The notes under the pieces were generated by a model. That model had not been told where the DNA came from. It did no database searches and was given only the letters and a program-made list of their open reading frames with translations. Below, in pieces: positions 1-8,691 of a DNA stretch of 64,000 bases (the stretch's first letter is position 1; every line of letters begins with the position of its first letter). This stretch comes from JAEUIE01 sp046350055 (lineage in GTDB: Bacteria; Planctomycetota; Planctomycetia; Gemmatales; HRBIN36), in the NCBI GenBank assembly GCA_046350055.1, contig JAXMBC010000001.1, forward strand, positions 3,162,001-3,226,000, read 5' to 3'. The translations under genes were made by a program, and so were the position numbers.

Positions 1-901
1 GCCCTTTTTCGGGGCGATAGGTCCACCAGGTGCCTGCAAAGTTCTGATTGTTGTCACCAGAATCCAGTTCCTTGGCATTAGGAATGACAGGTTGCACCCA
101 GAATGCCGTTGCATCCCACTGTTCACCCTGTCGGAAGGCGGATACACCCTGGAATGTGCGTCGGGTGTTGGCCCAGTCCAAGGTGGAGATAAGACGCTGC
201 GAACCGAACAGCATTTCCTGTCTACCTACTCGGACGTAGACCGGTTTGCCATCCCACTCGGTTAATTTCACATCGATAAAGAGATTCTGAAAGTCAGCAT
301 GGTTGGCGTCGATGGGCAACGGTGCGAGTTCGGGGTCAAACGACTGAGCTGTGATGAACTCAGCGAAAATACGCATACGATCCTGATACCAGAGATCGGT
401 GTATAGGCGGGCACGAAAGAGGTTGTAGTTATTGTCGATATCTGTGAGTCTGGAGTGGCCTTCGTTCATCGTACGATTCCACACCTGGCCACCTGTGGAA
501 AAGAGCCAGTCGTCACCCAGGCGTATGCGTTTCATTGCATCGAATACGCTGTGACTCGTGTTGTTGGGATCGTCCAGATAACGAAAATCCGCATTGAAGA
601 AGCTTGGTTGCATCAGTGCAAACGCAGGATAACCAAACTTGGGAGGTCCCTGTCGGAGCTCACCATTAAACTGGTCAAGCAAGGAATAGTAGCCGCAGTC
701 CTTCCGGGGGTTGGGGAAAGGCCCGGTACGTGGAAGCGACTGGACAGGAGGCACATTCTTGAAATCAAATAGGGAGTCGCAAACGCACAGTGGTGCATCA
801 GTTGTGGCTGGCCTGGTCGGTGCATCTTGAGCGAAAATGGTACATTCGCCTAAGATAAACAACACGATTAGCAGTGCGGTCGAATAAGAGCGTACATTCA
901 T
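1..901 (-). CDS. Alginate-export-type outer membrane porin, C-terminus beyond window
   Basis: My own translation of the minus strand gives an open frame from the ATG at 901 to the window edge (300 residues, no stop). It starts with a signal peptide ending near FAQDAP, then residues such as DFRYLDDPNN, RIRLGDDWLFSTGGQ, RARLYTDLWY and VRVGRQEMLFGSQRL. That pattern of a charged periplasmic N-terminus followed by alternating beta-strands and the GRQE...FG..RL stretch is typical of the alginate_export (AlgE-like) beta-barrel family, common in planctomycetes as a putative outer-membrane channel. An in-frame ATG at 907 is possible, but AAGG lies 9 bases before 901. The gene is divergent from the kinase at 1128. 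The substrate cannot be told from sequence, and the family name does not prove alginate transport. Confidence 0.72.
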   Translation of the reverse strand, partial: MNVRSYSTALLIVLFILGECTIFAQDAPTRPATTDAPLCVCDSLFDFKNVPPVQSLPRTGPFPNPRKDCGYYSLLDQFNGELRQGPPKFGYPAFALMQPSFFNADFRYLDDPNNTSHSVFDAMKRIRLGDDWLFSTGGQVWNRTMNEGHSRLTDIDNNYNLFRARLYTDLWYQDRMRIFAEFITAQSFDPELAPLPIDANHADFQNLFIDVKLTEWDGKPVYVRVGRQEMLFGSQRLISTLDWANTRRTFQGVSAFRQGEQWDATAFWVQPVIPNAKELDSGDNNQNFAGTWWTYRPEKG

Positions 902-1127
902 GACCATGCACCTTCCTTGGCGCGGTGAATGAGAAATCTTCATAGATATCGTTTGAAAGTATCTGGACAAAGAAGTGGAATTAGACGGGTGAGCGAAGCA
1001 GGGAATCAAGCTGCATGCGTCCTCGTCATACCCGTTACATTCAGTAACTGGTTCCGTGTAAATACCTATGATGGCCGGATAAGATACGTAGTACCCTGGC
1101 ACATATGCTGTTTAACGTGTGGTGGTC

Positions 1128-2354
1128 ATGATCCCGCAAGCGATCGCTGACAAGTTTACCCTGCTTCGCCGGTACCTTGACTGGTCATCGCAGGATGATG
1201 CAGCTGTGATTGAGTTACGCAAGCTGCTGATGCCGTACAGTCAGGTGTTCATTGAGGATTTCTACGGGGAGATCGTGAGGCACCCTCAAGTCGGGCGTGT
1301 GATCGTGGGTGGGGATCAGCAGATTGCCCGGCTCAAAGTCAGTTTGCATCGATGGCTGACGGAACTGCTTTCAGGGAACTATGACAACGAGTACGTGGAG
1401 CGACGGTGGCAGGTGGGGTATCGTCATGTCGAGATCGGGTTGGATCAAACATTTGTGAACGTGGCACATGGCAGGCTTCGCATGCAAATGCAGTGTGTGC
1501 TTGTTGAGGAGTTCAAGAAAGAACCTGTCAAGCTCCTGCAAAATCTGGTGACGCTGCACAAGCTTTTGGATTTGGATCTTGCTCTGATTTCTGCCGCCTA
1601 CGAGGCGGAATTACACATCAGACAACAGGCTCAAGCCAAGCAGGACGAGCGGTTGGCTGCTATCGGGCAAATGATCACTGGGCTTGCCCACGAGGCGAGA
1701 AATGCCCTGCAGCGGATGCGGGCATCGACCGAGAGTCTGGAAATTGAACTGGAAGAGGAGCCTCGGGTCCAACAGGACCTCTCAAGATTGAGCGTGGCCC
1801 AGGATGATATCACGCGGTTACTCACGGAAGTGCAGAATTATGCCGCTCCGATAGTGTTAGAAAAGGAGGTCTTCCATCTGCGACACATCGCTCAGCAGGC
1901 ATGGGATAGTCTGGCCCGGCAGCGACAGTCGCGGCAGTCGGATCTGCATGTGGACATTCCGGAGTCGTGTGCCGAGGTGTACTACGATCCTTACCGGCTG
2001 CAGCAACTCCTGCGGAATTTCTTCGAAAACTCTCTGGCAGCTTGCCCCGATCCAGTACACATCCATTTATCAGCAACAGAGTTTGTCAAAGACCAACAGC
2101 CGATGCTGGAACTACGGGTGCGCGACAATGGTCCGGGACTGAGCGTTTCCGCACGCCAGCATGTCTTTGAGCCCTTTTTCACGACGAAAAGCAAGGGAAC
2201 TGGCTTGGGCATGGCAATTGCTTTACGGATTGTCGAGGCTCACGGCGGGCAACTTAGCCTGGGGCCGGCTAATCAGTCTGGTGCGGAATTTCGTGTGACT
2301 TTGCCTCGAGAGAACCATGCCCCGTCCCCTGCGGATCGCCATCGCCGACGATGA
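1128..2354 (+). CDS. Globin-coupled sensor histidine kinase
   Basis: A 408-residue protein with no membrane segment. Residues about 10-130 resemble the protoglobin/globin-coupled-sensor fold: a Tyr at 46 in FIEDFYGEI and a His at 100 in RRWQVGYRHVEIGL sit where the distal Tyr and proximal haem His lie in characterised globin-coupled kinases. A helical linker leads to a dimerisation domain with the phospho-acceptor His at about 189 (LAHEARNAL), then a HATPase domain with N box (NFFENSLAA), G1 (DNGPGL) and G2 (GTGLGMAI). Haem binding and O2/NO/CO sensing are inferred from the family. The frame is open to a GTG at 1119; ATG 1128 is preferred, although no strong ribosome site is visible. The 3' end overlaps the response regulator by 38 bases, so the two are surely co-transcribed. 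Confidence 0.85.
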   Translation: MIPQAIADKFTLLRRYLDWSSQDDAAVIELRKLLMPYSQVFIEDFYGEIVRHPQVGRVIVGGDQQIARLKVSLHRWLTELLSGNYDNEYVERRWQVGYRHVEIGLDQTFVNVAHGRLRMQMQCVLVEEFKKEPVKLLQNLVTLHKLLDLDLALISAAYEAELHIRQQAQAKQDERLAAIGQMITGLAHEARNALQRMRASTESLEIELEEEPRVQQDLSRLSVAQDDITRLLTEVQNYAAPIVLEKEVFHLRHIAQQAWDSLARQRQSRQSDLHVDIPESCAEVYYDPYRLQQLLRNFFENSLAACPDPVHIHLSATEFVKDQQPMLELRVRDNGPGLSVSARQHVFEPFFTTKSKGTGLGMAIALRIVEAHGGQLSLGPANQSGAEFRVTLPRENHAPSPADRHRRR

Positions 2355-2685
2355 GGCGGAAATACGCGATCATTACAGCAAGGTTATCAAGAGATTGGGC
2401 CATGAGGTGGTGGCAGCAGTCGATAATGGAGATGCGCTGATAGAAGTCTGTGCTCGACTTCATCCCGACCTGATCATCAGCGATGTTCGCATGCCTCAGC
2501 TGGATGGGGAACAGGCTCTTCGCGCGATCTGGAAGAATGAAGCTATTCCCGCCATTCTGATCTCGGCGTACCAGTTGCCTCGCGACTTTCCTCCCGATGA
2601 TGTGCAAGTGGCATGGTCCTATCTGCGGAAACCGGTGAAGCGGCAGGATTTTGAAGCGGCCATCCAGTCCACCACTTCTTCGTAG
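2317..2685 (+). CDS. Receiver-only response regulator
   Basis: 122 residues forming one CheY-like receiver domain: acidic pair D11-D12 (IADDEAE), phospho-acceptor D56 (IISDVRMP), a Ser switch residue (ILISAY) and the conserved Lys (YLRKPV). There is no output domain. The start lies inside the 3' end of the globin kinase gene, which implies translational coupling and makes this the probable direct phosphorylation target. It could pass phosphate on, compete with the sigma54 activator downstream, or act by protein contact; the sequence does not say which. The next gene starts 32 bases later. Confidence 0.85.
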   Translation: MPRPLRIAIADDEAEIRDHYSKVIKRLGHEVVAAVDNGDALIEVCARLHPDLIISDVRMPQLDGEQALRAIWKNEAIPAILISAYQLPRDFPPDDVQVAWSYLRKPVKRQDFEAAIQSTTSS

Positions 2686-2717
2686 AGTAGCAGTAACATT
2701 CCTGTTACGAGACTACC

Positions 2718-4061
2718 ATGCCGTCGCGAGCCACGGAGATTCTCCTCATTGATGATGATCACGTACTACGTGATTCGGTGGCCCGGAATCTTACCAAGCT
2801 GGGTTATCATGTTCATGCATGTGCAACTGTCAAAGAAGGTCTAGATATCCTGCAGGAGAAGGATGTTGCCTGTGCCATCGTCGATCATTACATGCCCGAA
2901 CAGACGGGGATGGATTTTCTCACGCAAATACAGCAACGAGGCCATGACTGTGCTGTCGTGATGATGTCGGGGCATGGTACCATTCCCCTGGCCGTGGAAG
3001 CGATGAAAAAGGGAGCTATCGACTTCCTGCAAAAACCAGTGCGACTGGCGGAACTCCAGGCAGTTCTCGAAAGGCAACTGCATCAGCGCAAGATCGAACG
3101 GGAGAACCAGCATCTCAAAGAACTGATCAAGAAAAAGCAGCCGAGTGTGGAACTGGTTGGTAATTCTGCAGCCATGCAGCAGGTGTATCGGCTCATCCAG
3201 CGAATGGGGCCAACGGACAAACCTGTGCTTATTCAGGGGGAGAGTGGCACGGGCAAGGAGCTTGTTGCCCGGGCACTGGTGGCGAGTAGCCCGTTGGCTG
3301 CGGAACCGCTAGTCACCATCAACTGTGCGGCGCTTCCTGAGCAATTGCTCGAAAGCGAACTGTTTGGACATGAAAAAGGGTCGTTCACCGGCGCTGCCGC
3401 TGCCAAGCCGGGCCTCTTTGAAGTTGCTGATGGAGGGACACTCTTCATCGATGAGATAGGCGAACTTAGCCCTGCATTACAGCCAAAGCTGCTACGAGTA
3501 CTGGAAGACGGAAGTTTGCGACGGGTCGGGTCTATCAAGGAACGTCGGGTGTCTGTCCGGGTCATTGCGGCCACGAATCGCGATCTGACAGAGGAGGTCA
3601 AGGCTGGTCGGTTTCGTGAAGACCTTTTCTATCGCATAAACTTGTTGACACTACACTTACCCCCGCTGCGAGATCGTCTGGAAGACCTGCCGCTGCTCCT
3701 GCAGCACTTTGTCGGTTCTGGCTGGCGAGTGGCTGATTCCGTCCTTCCAACATTGCGGAAGTACGACTGGCCTGGCAATATCCGTCAACTTCGAAACGCC
3801 ATCGAGCGTGCGAGGATACTGGCTGAAGATGATGTCATCGAATTGAAGAACTTTCCGCCTGAGATTGATGATCAGGAAATGGGGGTACCTCAGTCATCAT
3901 CACATCACTCATTGATCCTCAATGAGATGACACGCAAGAACGTAGTGGAAGCATTGCAGCGAGCGCAGGGTAACAAGTCGCAGGCAGCCCAAGCCTTGGG
4001 CATTACACGGCGATCGCTCTACCGACTGCTGGAAAAGCATGGTATTACAACCTGGCAGTGA
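2718..4061 (+). CDS. NtrC-family sigma54-dependent response regulator
   Basis: 447 residues with the full three-domain plan. Receiver: D12-D14, phospho-acceptor D56 (AIVDHYMP), K106. Central AAA+ domain: Walker A GESGTGKE at 174-181, the sigma54-contact loop as GSFTGA at 221-226 (usual form GAFTGA), Walker B GGTLFIDEIGE near 239-249, and an arginine-finger region (FREDLFYRIN). The C-terminus is a Fis-type helix-turn-helix (SQAAQALGITRRSLYRLL). All catalytic motifs are intact, so it should open sigma54 promoters when phosphorylated. It follows the kinase and receiver genes, and a good -24/-12 element lies 65 bases past its stop, before the cbb3 oxidase genes. Control of that operon is therefore the obvious hypothesis. 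Confidence 0.93.
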   Translation: MPSRATEILLIDDDHVLRDSVARNLTKLGYHVHACATVKEGLDILQEKDVACAIVDHYMPEQTGMDFLTQIQQRGHDCAVVMMSGHGTIPLAVEAMKKGAIDFLQKPVRLAELQAVLERQLHQRKIERENQHLKELIKKKQPSVELVGNSAAMQQVYRLIQRMGPTDKPVLIQGESGTGKELVARALVASSPLAAEPLVTINCAALPEQLLESELFGHEKGSFTGAAAAKPGLFEVADGGTLFIDEIGELSPALQPKLLRVLEDGSLRRVGSIKERRVSVRVIAATNRDLTEEVKAGRFREDLFYRINLLTLHLPPLRDRLEDLPLLLQHFVGSGWRVADSVLPTLRKYDWPGNIRQLRNAIERARILAEDDVIELKNFPPEIDDQEMGVPQSSSHHSLILNEMTRKNVVEALQRAQGNKSQAAQALGITRRSLYRLLEKHGITTWQ

Positions 4062-4108
4062 GCGGTTCCGCACAGTCTGACAGGTGCCGCACAGTTCCAG
4101 ATGTCAGA
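4062..4108 (+). promoter_or_regulatory. Repeats upstream of the cbb3 promoter, candidate activator sites
   Basis: Two copies of CCGCACAGT (4068-4076 and 4087-4095) stand 19 bases apart. An inverted pair TCTGACA/TGTCAGA (4076-4082 and 4102-4108) surrounds the second copy. GCGG-TT-CCGC (4062-4071) is a short palindrome at the left edge. All lie 19-65 bases upstream of the sigma54-type element. NtrC-like proteins bind paired palindromes upstream of their promoters, although usually further away, so this is a candidate enhancer only. Confidence 0.4.
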
Positions 4109-4126
4109 AAACCCCGGAAAACCAAT

Positions 4127-4142
4127 TGGTACATGAGTTGCT
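4127..4142 (+). promoter_or_regulatory. Sigma54 (-24/-12) promoter of the cbb3 operon
   Basis: TGGTACATGAGTTGCT fits the sigma54 consensus TGGCAC-N5-TTGCW with one mismatch in the -24 box. GG and GC are separated by exactly 10 bases. Transcription would start near 4153, 35 bases before the ccoNO ATG at 4188. The gene just upstream encodes an NtrC-type activator, which supports the call. Confidence 0.7.
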
Positions 4143-4187
4143 TTATCTTTGCACGGTTGTTCGTTGCCCTTGCAAGGACATGAGTTC

Positions 4188-6467
4188 ATGAGCCAGCCAC
4201 TAGCTCAGCCAACCGGCGTGACGCTCGAAGAGTTTAAGTATGACGACAAGATCGTGCGTGCCTTTGCCCTCATCACCTGTGTGTGGGCGGTGGTTGCCAT
4301 GCTTGCCGGGGTGTTTGTCGCCCTGCAACTGGTTCTGCCGGCGCTGAACCTGGGCTGGACCTTCACGTCGTTCGGCAGACTACGGCCGCTGCACACCAAT
4401 GCCGCCATCTTCGCCTTTGGTGGGAATGCGATCTTTGCTGCTGTGTATTATTCCACTCAGCGTCTTTGCAAGGCCCGCATGTGGAATGACACGCTCAGCT
4501 GGCTGCACTTCTGGGGCTGGCAGCTGATCATCCTCGCTGCCGCTATCACTTTGCCCCTGGGCATCACACAGGGTAAGGAATACGCAGAGCTGGAATGGCC
4601 TATAGATCTGGCAATCGCAGTCGTCTGGGTCGGTTTCTTTGGCGTGAACTTCTTCATGACCATTGCGAAACGTCGCGAGCGGCACATGTACGTCGCACTG
4701 TGGTTTTACATTGCCACCATCGTGACCGTAGCAGTACTGCATGTCTTCAACAGCCTGGTAGTGCCTGTCGGCTTGTTTAAGAGTTACTCCGTGTACGCCG
4801 GGGTGCAGGATGCATTCATGCAGTGGTGGTACGGCCACAATGCAGTGGCGTTCTTTCTTACGACGCCGTTTCTGGGGCTGATGTACTACTTCCTTCCCAA
4901 GGCGGCTGAAAAGCCTGTATTCTCGTACAAGCTCAGCATCATTCACTTCTGGTCACTGGTGTTCATCTATATCTGGGCCGGTCCGCACCACCTCCACTAC
5001 ACAGCAACACCTGAGTGGTGCACTACACTGGGCATGCTCTTTTCCCTGATGTTATGGATGCCTTCGTGGGGCGGCATGATCAATGGTCTGCTGACGCTCC
5101 GTGGTGCATGGAAGAAAGTGACCGAAGACGTCGTGCTCAAGTTCTTTGTTGTCGGCATTACCTTCTATGGCATGGCGACATTTGAAGGCCCGATGCTCTC
5201 CATCAAGTCGGTCAATGCTCTATCTCACTACACCGATTGGACCATTGCCCATGTTCATGGTGGTGCACTTGGCTGGAACGGCATGATGACGTTCGGCATG
5301 ATTTACTGGCTTCTGCCCCGTATATTCCAGACCAAGCTGTATAGCAAGAAACTGGCTGAATGGCACTTCTGGCTTGGTACGATCGGCATTCTTCTTTACA
5401 TCGTGCCCATCTATGTCGCTGGCCTTACCCAGGGGTTGATGTGGCGTGCCATCGATGAGCAAGGCAATTTAATGTACCCCAAGTTTATCGAAACAGTTCA
5501 GGTACTGATGCCGATGTACTGGATTCGCGTGGGTGGCGGCATGCTGTTCCTGCTTGGTGCAGTGCTGTGCCTGTACAATTTCATCCGCACCTGGATGGCC
5601 CGGCCGGCTGTGTATGAAGAACCGGTCTTTACCGCACCAAAACTGACGAATGACTATGTGGATGCTCCTGCTCCAGTCTCGCAACTCGAAGCAGTATTGG
5701 AGATGGGCAAGAAGCTCGATGTGTGGTCGACACTGTGGTGGCATCGCCGCTGGGAACGCTTACCGTTGAAGTTCACTGTGTGGGTCGTCATTGCAGTTGT
5801 GGCTGCCACATTGTTTGAGCTGGTACCTTCCTTCCTGATCCGGTCGAACATACCCCCACTTCCAGGAGTAAAACCATATACACCACTCGAACTGGCGGGG
5901 CGGGATCTGTACGTCGCCAACGGATGCTACAACTGCCATTCACAAATGATTCGTCCGATTCTGGCGGAGACCAAGCGCTATGGTCCTTACTCCAAGCCTG
6001 GTGAATTCGTCTACGACCATCCGTTTCAATGGGGTTCCCGCCGTATTGGCCCCGATCTAGCTCGCGAAGGTGGTGCTCAGAATGCCCTCTGGCACACTAC
6101 CCACTTCCGTGAACCTACCAATACCAGTCCGGGTTCTATTATGCCGGCGTATCCCTCCTTCGAGCAGTCGGAGTTGAACTTCAGCACATTAAGCCAGCGG
6201 GTAAAGGCTCACAATTTCCTTGCGGGCGGGACGGCTTACAAGCCGGAAGTGATCGATAATGCGGAGGCTGTGGCACTTGTTCAGGCTAAGCAAATTGCCA
6301 ACGACATCATTCAGCAGAATGGTGGTCCGGGCAGTCTGCCCAAGAACCTGGAACGCACGCAATTAGTGGCGATGATTGCTTACCTGCAGCGTCTGGGAGT
6401 GGAACAGGCTGATACGCCACCTGCCAAATCTCCCGCCACTGACAGTAAGCCTGTCGCCGCCAAATAA
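4188..6467 (+). CDS. ccoNO: cbb3 cytochrome oxidase, CcoN-CcoO fusion
   Basis: 759 residues fusing the catalytic subunit I with the mono-haem subunit II, which are separate genes in the proteobacterial model. The CcoN part (about 1-480) has twelve or so membrane helices and the haem/CuB ligand motifs: HTNAAIFAFG, YGHNAVAFF near 214, GPHHLHYTA near 264 and AHVHGGALGWNG near 354. After a linker and an anchor helix the CcoO part has one c-haem site, GCYNCHSQMIRP near residue 579, and ends in a soluble domain with MIAYLQRLG. It reduces O2 at the cytoplasmic membrane and pumps protons. An in-frame TTG at 4149 lies before the predicted transcription start, so ATG 4188, preceded by AAGGA, is chosen. 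First gene of the operon. Confidence 0.95.
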   Translation: MSQPLAQPTGVTLEEFKYDDKIVRAFALITCVWAVVAMLAGVFVALQLVLPALNLGWTFTSFGRLRPLHTNAAIFAFGGNAIFAAVYYSTQRLCKARMWNDTLSWLHFWGWQLIILAAAITLPLGITQGKEYAELEWPIDLAIAVVWVGFFGVNFFMTIAKRRERHMYVALWFYIATIVTVAVLHVFNSLVVPVGLFKSYSVYAGVQDAFMQWWYGHNAVAFFLTTPFLGLMYYFLPKAAEKPVFSYKLSIIHFWSLVFIYIWAGPHHLHYTATPEWCTTLGMLFSLMLWMPSWGGMINGLLTLRGAWKKVTEDVVLKFFVVGITFYGMATFEGPMLSIKSVNALSHYTDWTIAHVHGGALGWNGMMTFGMIYWLLPRIFQTKLYSKKLAEWHFWLGTIGILLYIVPIYVAGLTQGLMWRAIDEQGNLMYPKFIETVQVLMPMYWIRVGGGMLFLLGAVLCLYNFIRTWMARPAVYEEPVFTAPKLTNDYVDAPAPVSQLEAVLEMGKKLDVWSTLWWHRRWERLPLKFTVWVVIAVVAATLFELVPSFLIRSNIPPLPGVKPYTPLELAGRDLYVANGCYNCHSQMIRPILAETKRYGPYSKPGEFVYDHPFQWGSRRIGPDLAREGGAQNALWHTTHFREPTNTSPGSIMPAYPSFEQSELNFSTLSQRVKAHNFLAGGTAYKPEVIDNAEAVALVQAKQIANDIIQQNGGPGSLPKNLERTQLVAMIAYLQRLGVEQADTPPAKSPATDSKPVAAK

Positions 6468-6477
6468 GGAGTCACCC

Positions 6478-6657
6478 ATGATCCGCGATCTGATGAAGTA
6501 TCTGGATGCCTCCTTCTGTGCAGAAGCGGCATTGATCCTCTTCCTCTTGGTATTCCTTGCCGTCACGATCCGCACGCTACTGGTAGTGCGCAAGACGGAG
6601 GCCCATGCAAACGCCAGCATTCCCCTGAGTGATGGCACGGAGGTACGCCGCGTATGA
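6478..6657 (+). CDS. ccoQ: CcoQ-like small membrane subunit of cbb3 oxidase
   Basis: 59 residues with a short N-terminal amphipathic part and one hydrophobic helix (AALILFLLVFLAVTIRTLLVV), then a polar tail. AGGAG lies 6 bases before the ATG at 6478. It sits 10 bases after ccoNO, and its TGA overlaps the ccoP ATG (ATGA). Identity rests mainly on size, topology and position between ccoO and ccoP; sequence conservation in CcoQ is low. Confidence 0.75.
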   Translation: MIRDLMKYLDASFCAEAALILFLLVFLAVTIRTLLVVRKTEAHANASIPLSDGTEVRRV

Positions 6658-7223
6658 GTGAGCAAACACCCCAGCCTATGGACCATGTGTATGACGGGAT
6701 TCAGGAATATGACAATCCGCTTCCCGGTTGGTGGACCTGGCTATTCATCCTAAGCATTCTGTTCAGTATCGGCTATTGGGTCTTTTACCACTCGAATGAA
6801 CCGGGCCGCTCTGCGATGGATGGCTATACCGCTGAGGTCGCAGAAGATTTGCGGATTCGCTTTGCCGAGATCGGGACCCTGACTCCTGATCGTGCTACCA
6901 TTCTCAAATACATGAACGATCCCAAGTGGCGTACTGTGGGGGAAATCGTCTTCAAGACCAATTGCGTTTCCTGTCATGGTGACAAGGGCGAAGGTAAAGT
7001 GGGGCCAAACCTGACCGACGATCACTGGAAGAATGTCAAGGTAGTCGAGGACATTGCGACTGTGGTAGCAGGTGGCGCGAACAATCAGGCCATGCCGGCA
7101 TGGAAGAACCGGCTGCATCCCAATGAACTGGTACTGGTGAGCAGCTATGTCGCCTGGCTGCGTGGTTCGAATCCGCCCGGTGGCAAGGCAGCTGAAGGAA
7201 ACATCGTGCCACCGTGGAAGTGA
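6654..7223 (+). CDS. ccoP: CcoP, cbb3 oxidase c-type cytochrome with a single haem site
   Basis: 189 residues. The N-terminus has the CcoP signature YDGIQEYDNPLPGWW followed by a membrane helix (LFILSILFSIGYWVFY). The periplasmic part carries one CXXCH haem site, NCVSCHGDKGEG, with a distal Met in NQAMPAW, and ends in a proline-rich tail. Classical CcoP is close to 300 residues with two haems, so this is a short mono-haem form. It passes electrons to the CcoO haem. Translationally coupled to ccoQ. Confidence 0.92.
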   Translation: MSEQTPQPMDHVYDGIQEYDNPLPGWWTWLFILSILFSIGYWVFYHSNEPGRSAMDGYTAEVAEDLRIRFAEIGTLTPDRATILKYMNDPKWRTVGEIVFKTNCVSCHGDKGEGKVGPNLTDDHWKNVKVVEDIATVVAGGANNQAMPAWKNRLHPNELVLVSSYVAWLRGSNPPGGKAAEGNIVPPWK

Positions 7224-7293
7224 TGCTGGTCCCCGTAGTTCGTGATTCAACGGGAACTTCGTCTTCCCACCCTGATGATTCGAGAACAGGAAC

Positions 7294-8691
7294 ATGTCAG
7301 CGCTGCTCCAACCTGAAGAACACGTGCTCTCCACGCTGGAGAAGGACGGATCACGTCGCTGGCTATATCCCCGACTTTCACCAGGGCATTATTGGCATGC
7401 ACGGCGATGGGTGGGGTATGGCCTGATCATTTTGTTCGTGCTTTTACCTCATTGGAAAATCAACGGTAAACCTGCGATCCTGCTTGATCTGCTCCATCGC
7501 CAGTTCTCATTCTTCGGATTGACGCTGTTGCCCACGGATACATTGTTACTGGCACTATTCATGGTGTCGGTGTTCCTCACAATTTTTCTGCTTACAGCGC
7601 TCTACGGTCGGGTGTGGTGCGGCTGGGCCTGTCCGCAGACGGTCTATCTCGAATTTGTATTCCGGCCCATCGAGCGGTTTTTCGATGGCACCACGGGCAA
7701 GGGGGGAAGACCCTCGTCACTCACGCCTGGCTGGCGCCGCAGCTTGAAGTTTGTGGTATACCTGCTTGTCAGTATGCTTCTGGCGCACACATTCCTTGCC
7801 TATTTTGTTGGTGTGGAGCAACTCTCGCACTGGATAACAGGTTCACCATTTAATCACCCGGTAGCATTTCTGGTGATGGCTGCTGTTACAGGATTGATGC
7901 TATTCGACTTTGGCTACTTTCGGGAGCAAACCTGTCTGGTTGCTTGCCCGTATGGTCGGCTGCAATCGGTGCTACTCGACAAGCAATCGCTCATCGTGGC
8001 GTATGATGTGAAACGTGGCGAGCCTCGTGGCAAACTACGCACAGAACTTCCGATGGTGGACCGCACCCAGGGCGATTGCATCGACTGTGGTTTATGTGTG
8101 CGCACCTGCCCCACAGGTATCGATATTCGCCAGGGTTTGCAAATGGAATGTGTTCATTGCACCCAATGCATCGATGCGTGCGATGAGATCATGGACAAGA
8201 TCAATAAGCCACATGGTCTGATCCGCTACTCCTGCCAGGAGACGATTGAAGGGAAGCCCCACAGGATCTGGCGGCCTCGACTTATCATTTATCCGTTGCT
8301 TCTGCTCACCGCCATAGCTGCCTTCATTACGGTTCTGAGCATGCGGGCTTCCGTGGATGTCACCGTACTCCGTACACTTGGCAGTCCATTTACCATCACA
8401 CCGGAAGGATTAGTGCAGAACACATTCCAGATCAAACTTGTCAACCGCGAGCAGGATGAACGCCAGTACTCACTGGAAGTAATCGATTCAGGAGTTGTGC
8501 CACGGGAACAGGTGAGTCTTGACGCTGGTGGTCAGCCCTGGCTGACGAAACCATTGGAACTGCATACCTATCCGGTACTGATCTCTGTACCGAAATCAGC
8601 ATTTACCTTCGGTCGCTATGATCTCAAACTGGCTGTCAAGGAAGGGAACACGGTACGAAAGGAGATTACATGTCGTCTCTTGGGTCCGTGA
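7294..8691 (+). CDS. ccoG: CcoG/FixG cytochrome oxidase accessory ferredoxin
   Basis: 465 residues with several membrane helices, the motif GRVWCGWACPQTVYLE, and two 4Fe-4S clusters in CIDCGLCVRTCP and CVHCTQCIDACD. A C-terminal immunoglobulin-like domain (IG-like FixG domain) follows the last helix. In studied bacteria CcoG reduces copper during assembly of the cbb3 CuB site. AGGA lies just before the ATG. The 3' end overlaps fixH by 22 bases. It is the first of the assembly-factor genes downstream of the structural subunits. Confidence 0.95.
   Translation: MSALLQPEEHVLSTLEKDGSRRWLYPRLSPGHYWHARRWVGYGLIILFVLLPHWKINGKPAILLDLLHRQFSFFGLTLLPTDTLLLALFMVSVFLTIFLLTALYGRVWCGWACPQTVYLEFVFRPIERFFDGTTGKGGRPSSLTPGWRRSLKFVVYLLVSMLLAHTFLAYFVGVEQLSHWITGSPFNHPVAFLVMAAVTGLMLFDFGYFREQTCLVACPYGRLQSVLLDKQSLIVAYDVKRGEPRGKLRTELPMVDRTQGDCIDCGLCVRTCPTGIDIRQGLQMECVHCTQCIDACDEIMDKINKPHGLIRYSCQETIEGKPHRIWRPRLIIYPLLLLTAIAAFITVLSMRASVDVTVLRTLGSPFTITPEGLVQNTFQIKLVNREQDERQYSLEVIDSGVVPREQVSLDAGGQPWLTKPLELHTYPVLISVPKSAFTFGRYDLKLAVKEGNTVRKEITCRLLGP

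Noticed and set aside
1097..1113. TGGCAC upstream of the globin kinase as a sigma54 promoter
   Set aside because: No TTGC at the required distance; the nearest TGC is two bases too close.
4149..4187. TTG start giving 13 more residues on CcoNO
   Set aside because: It lies before the predicted transcript start, has no ribosome site, and the extra residues do not fit CcoN N-termini.
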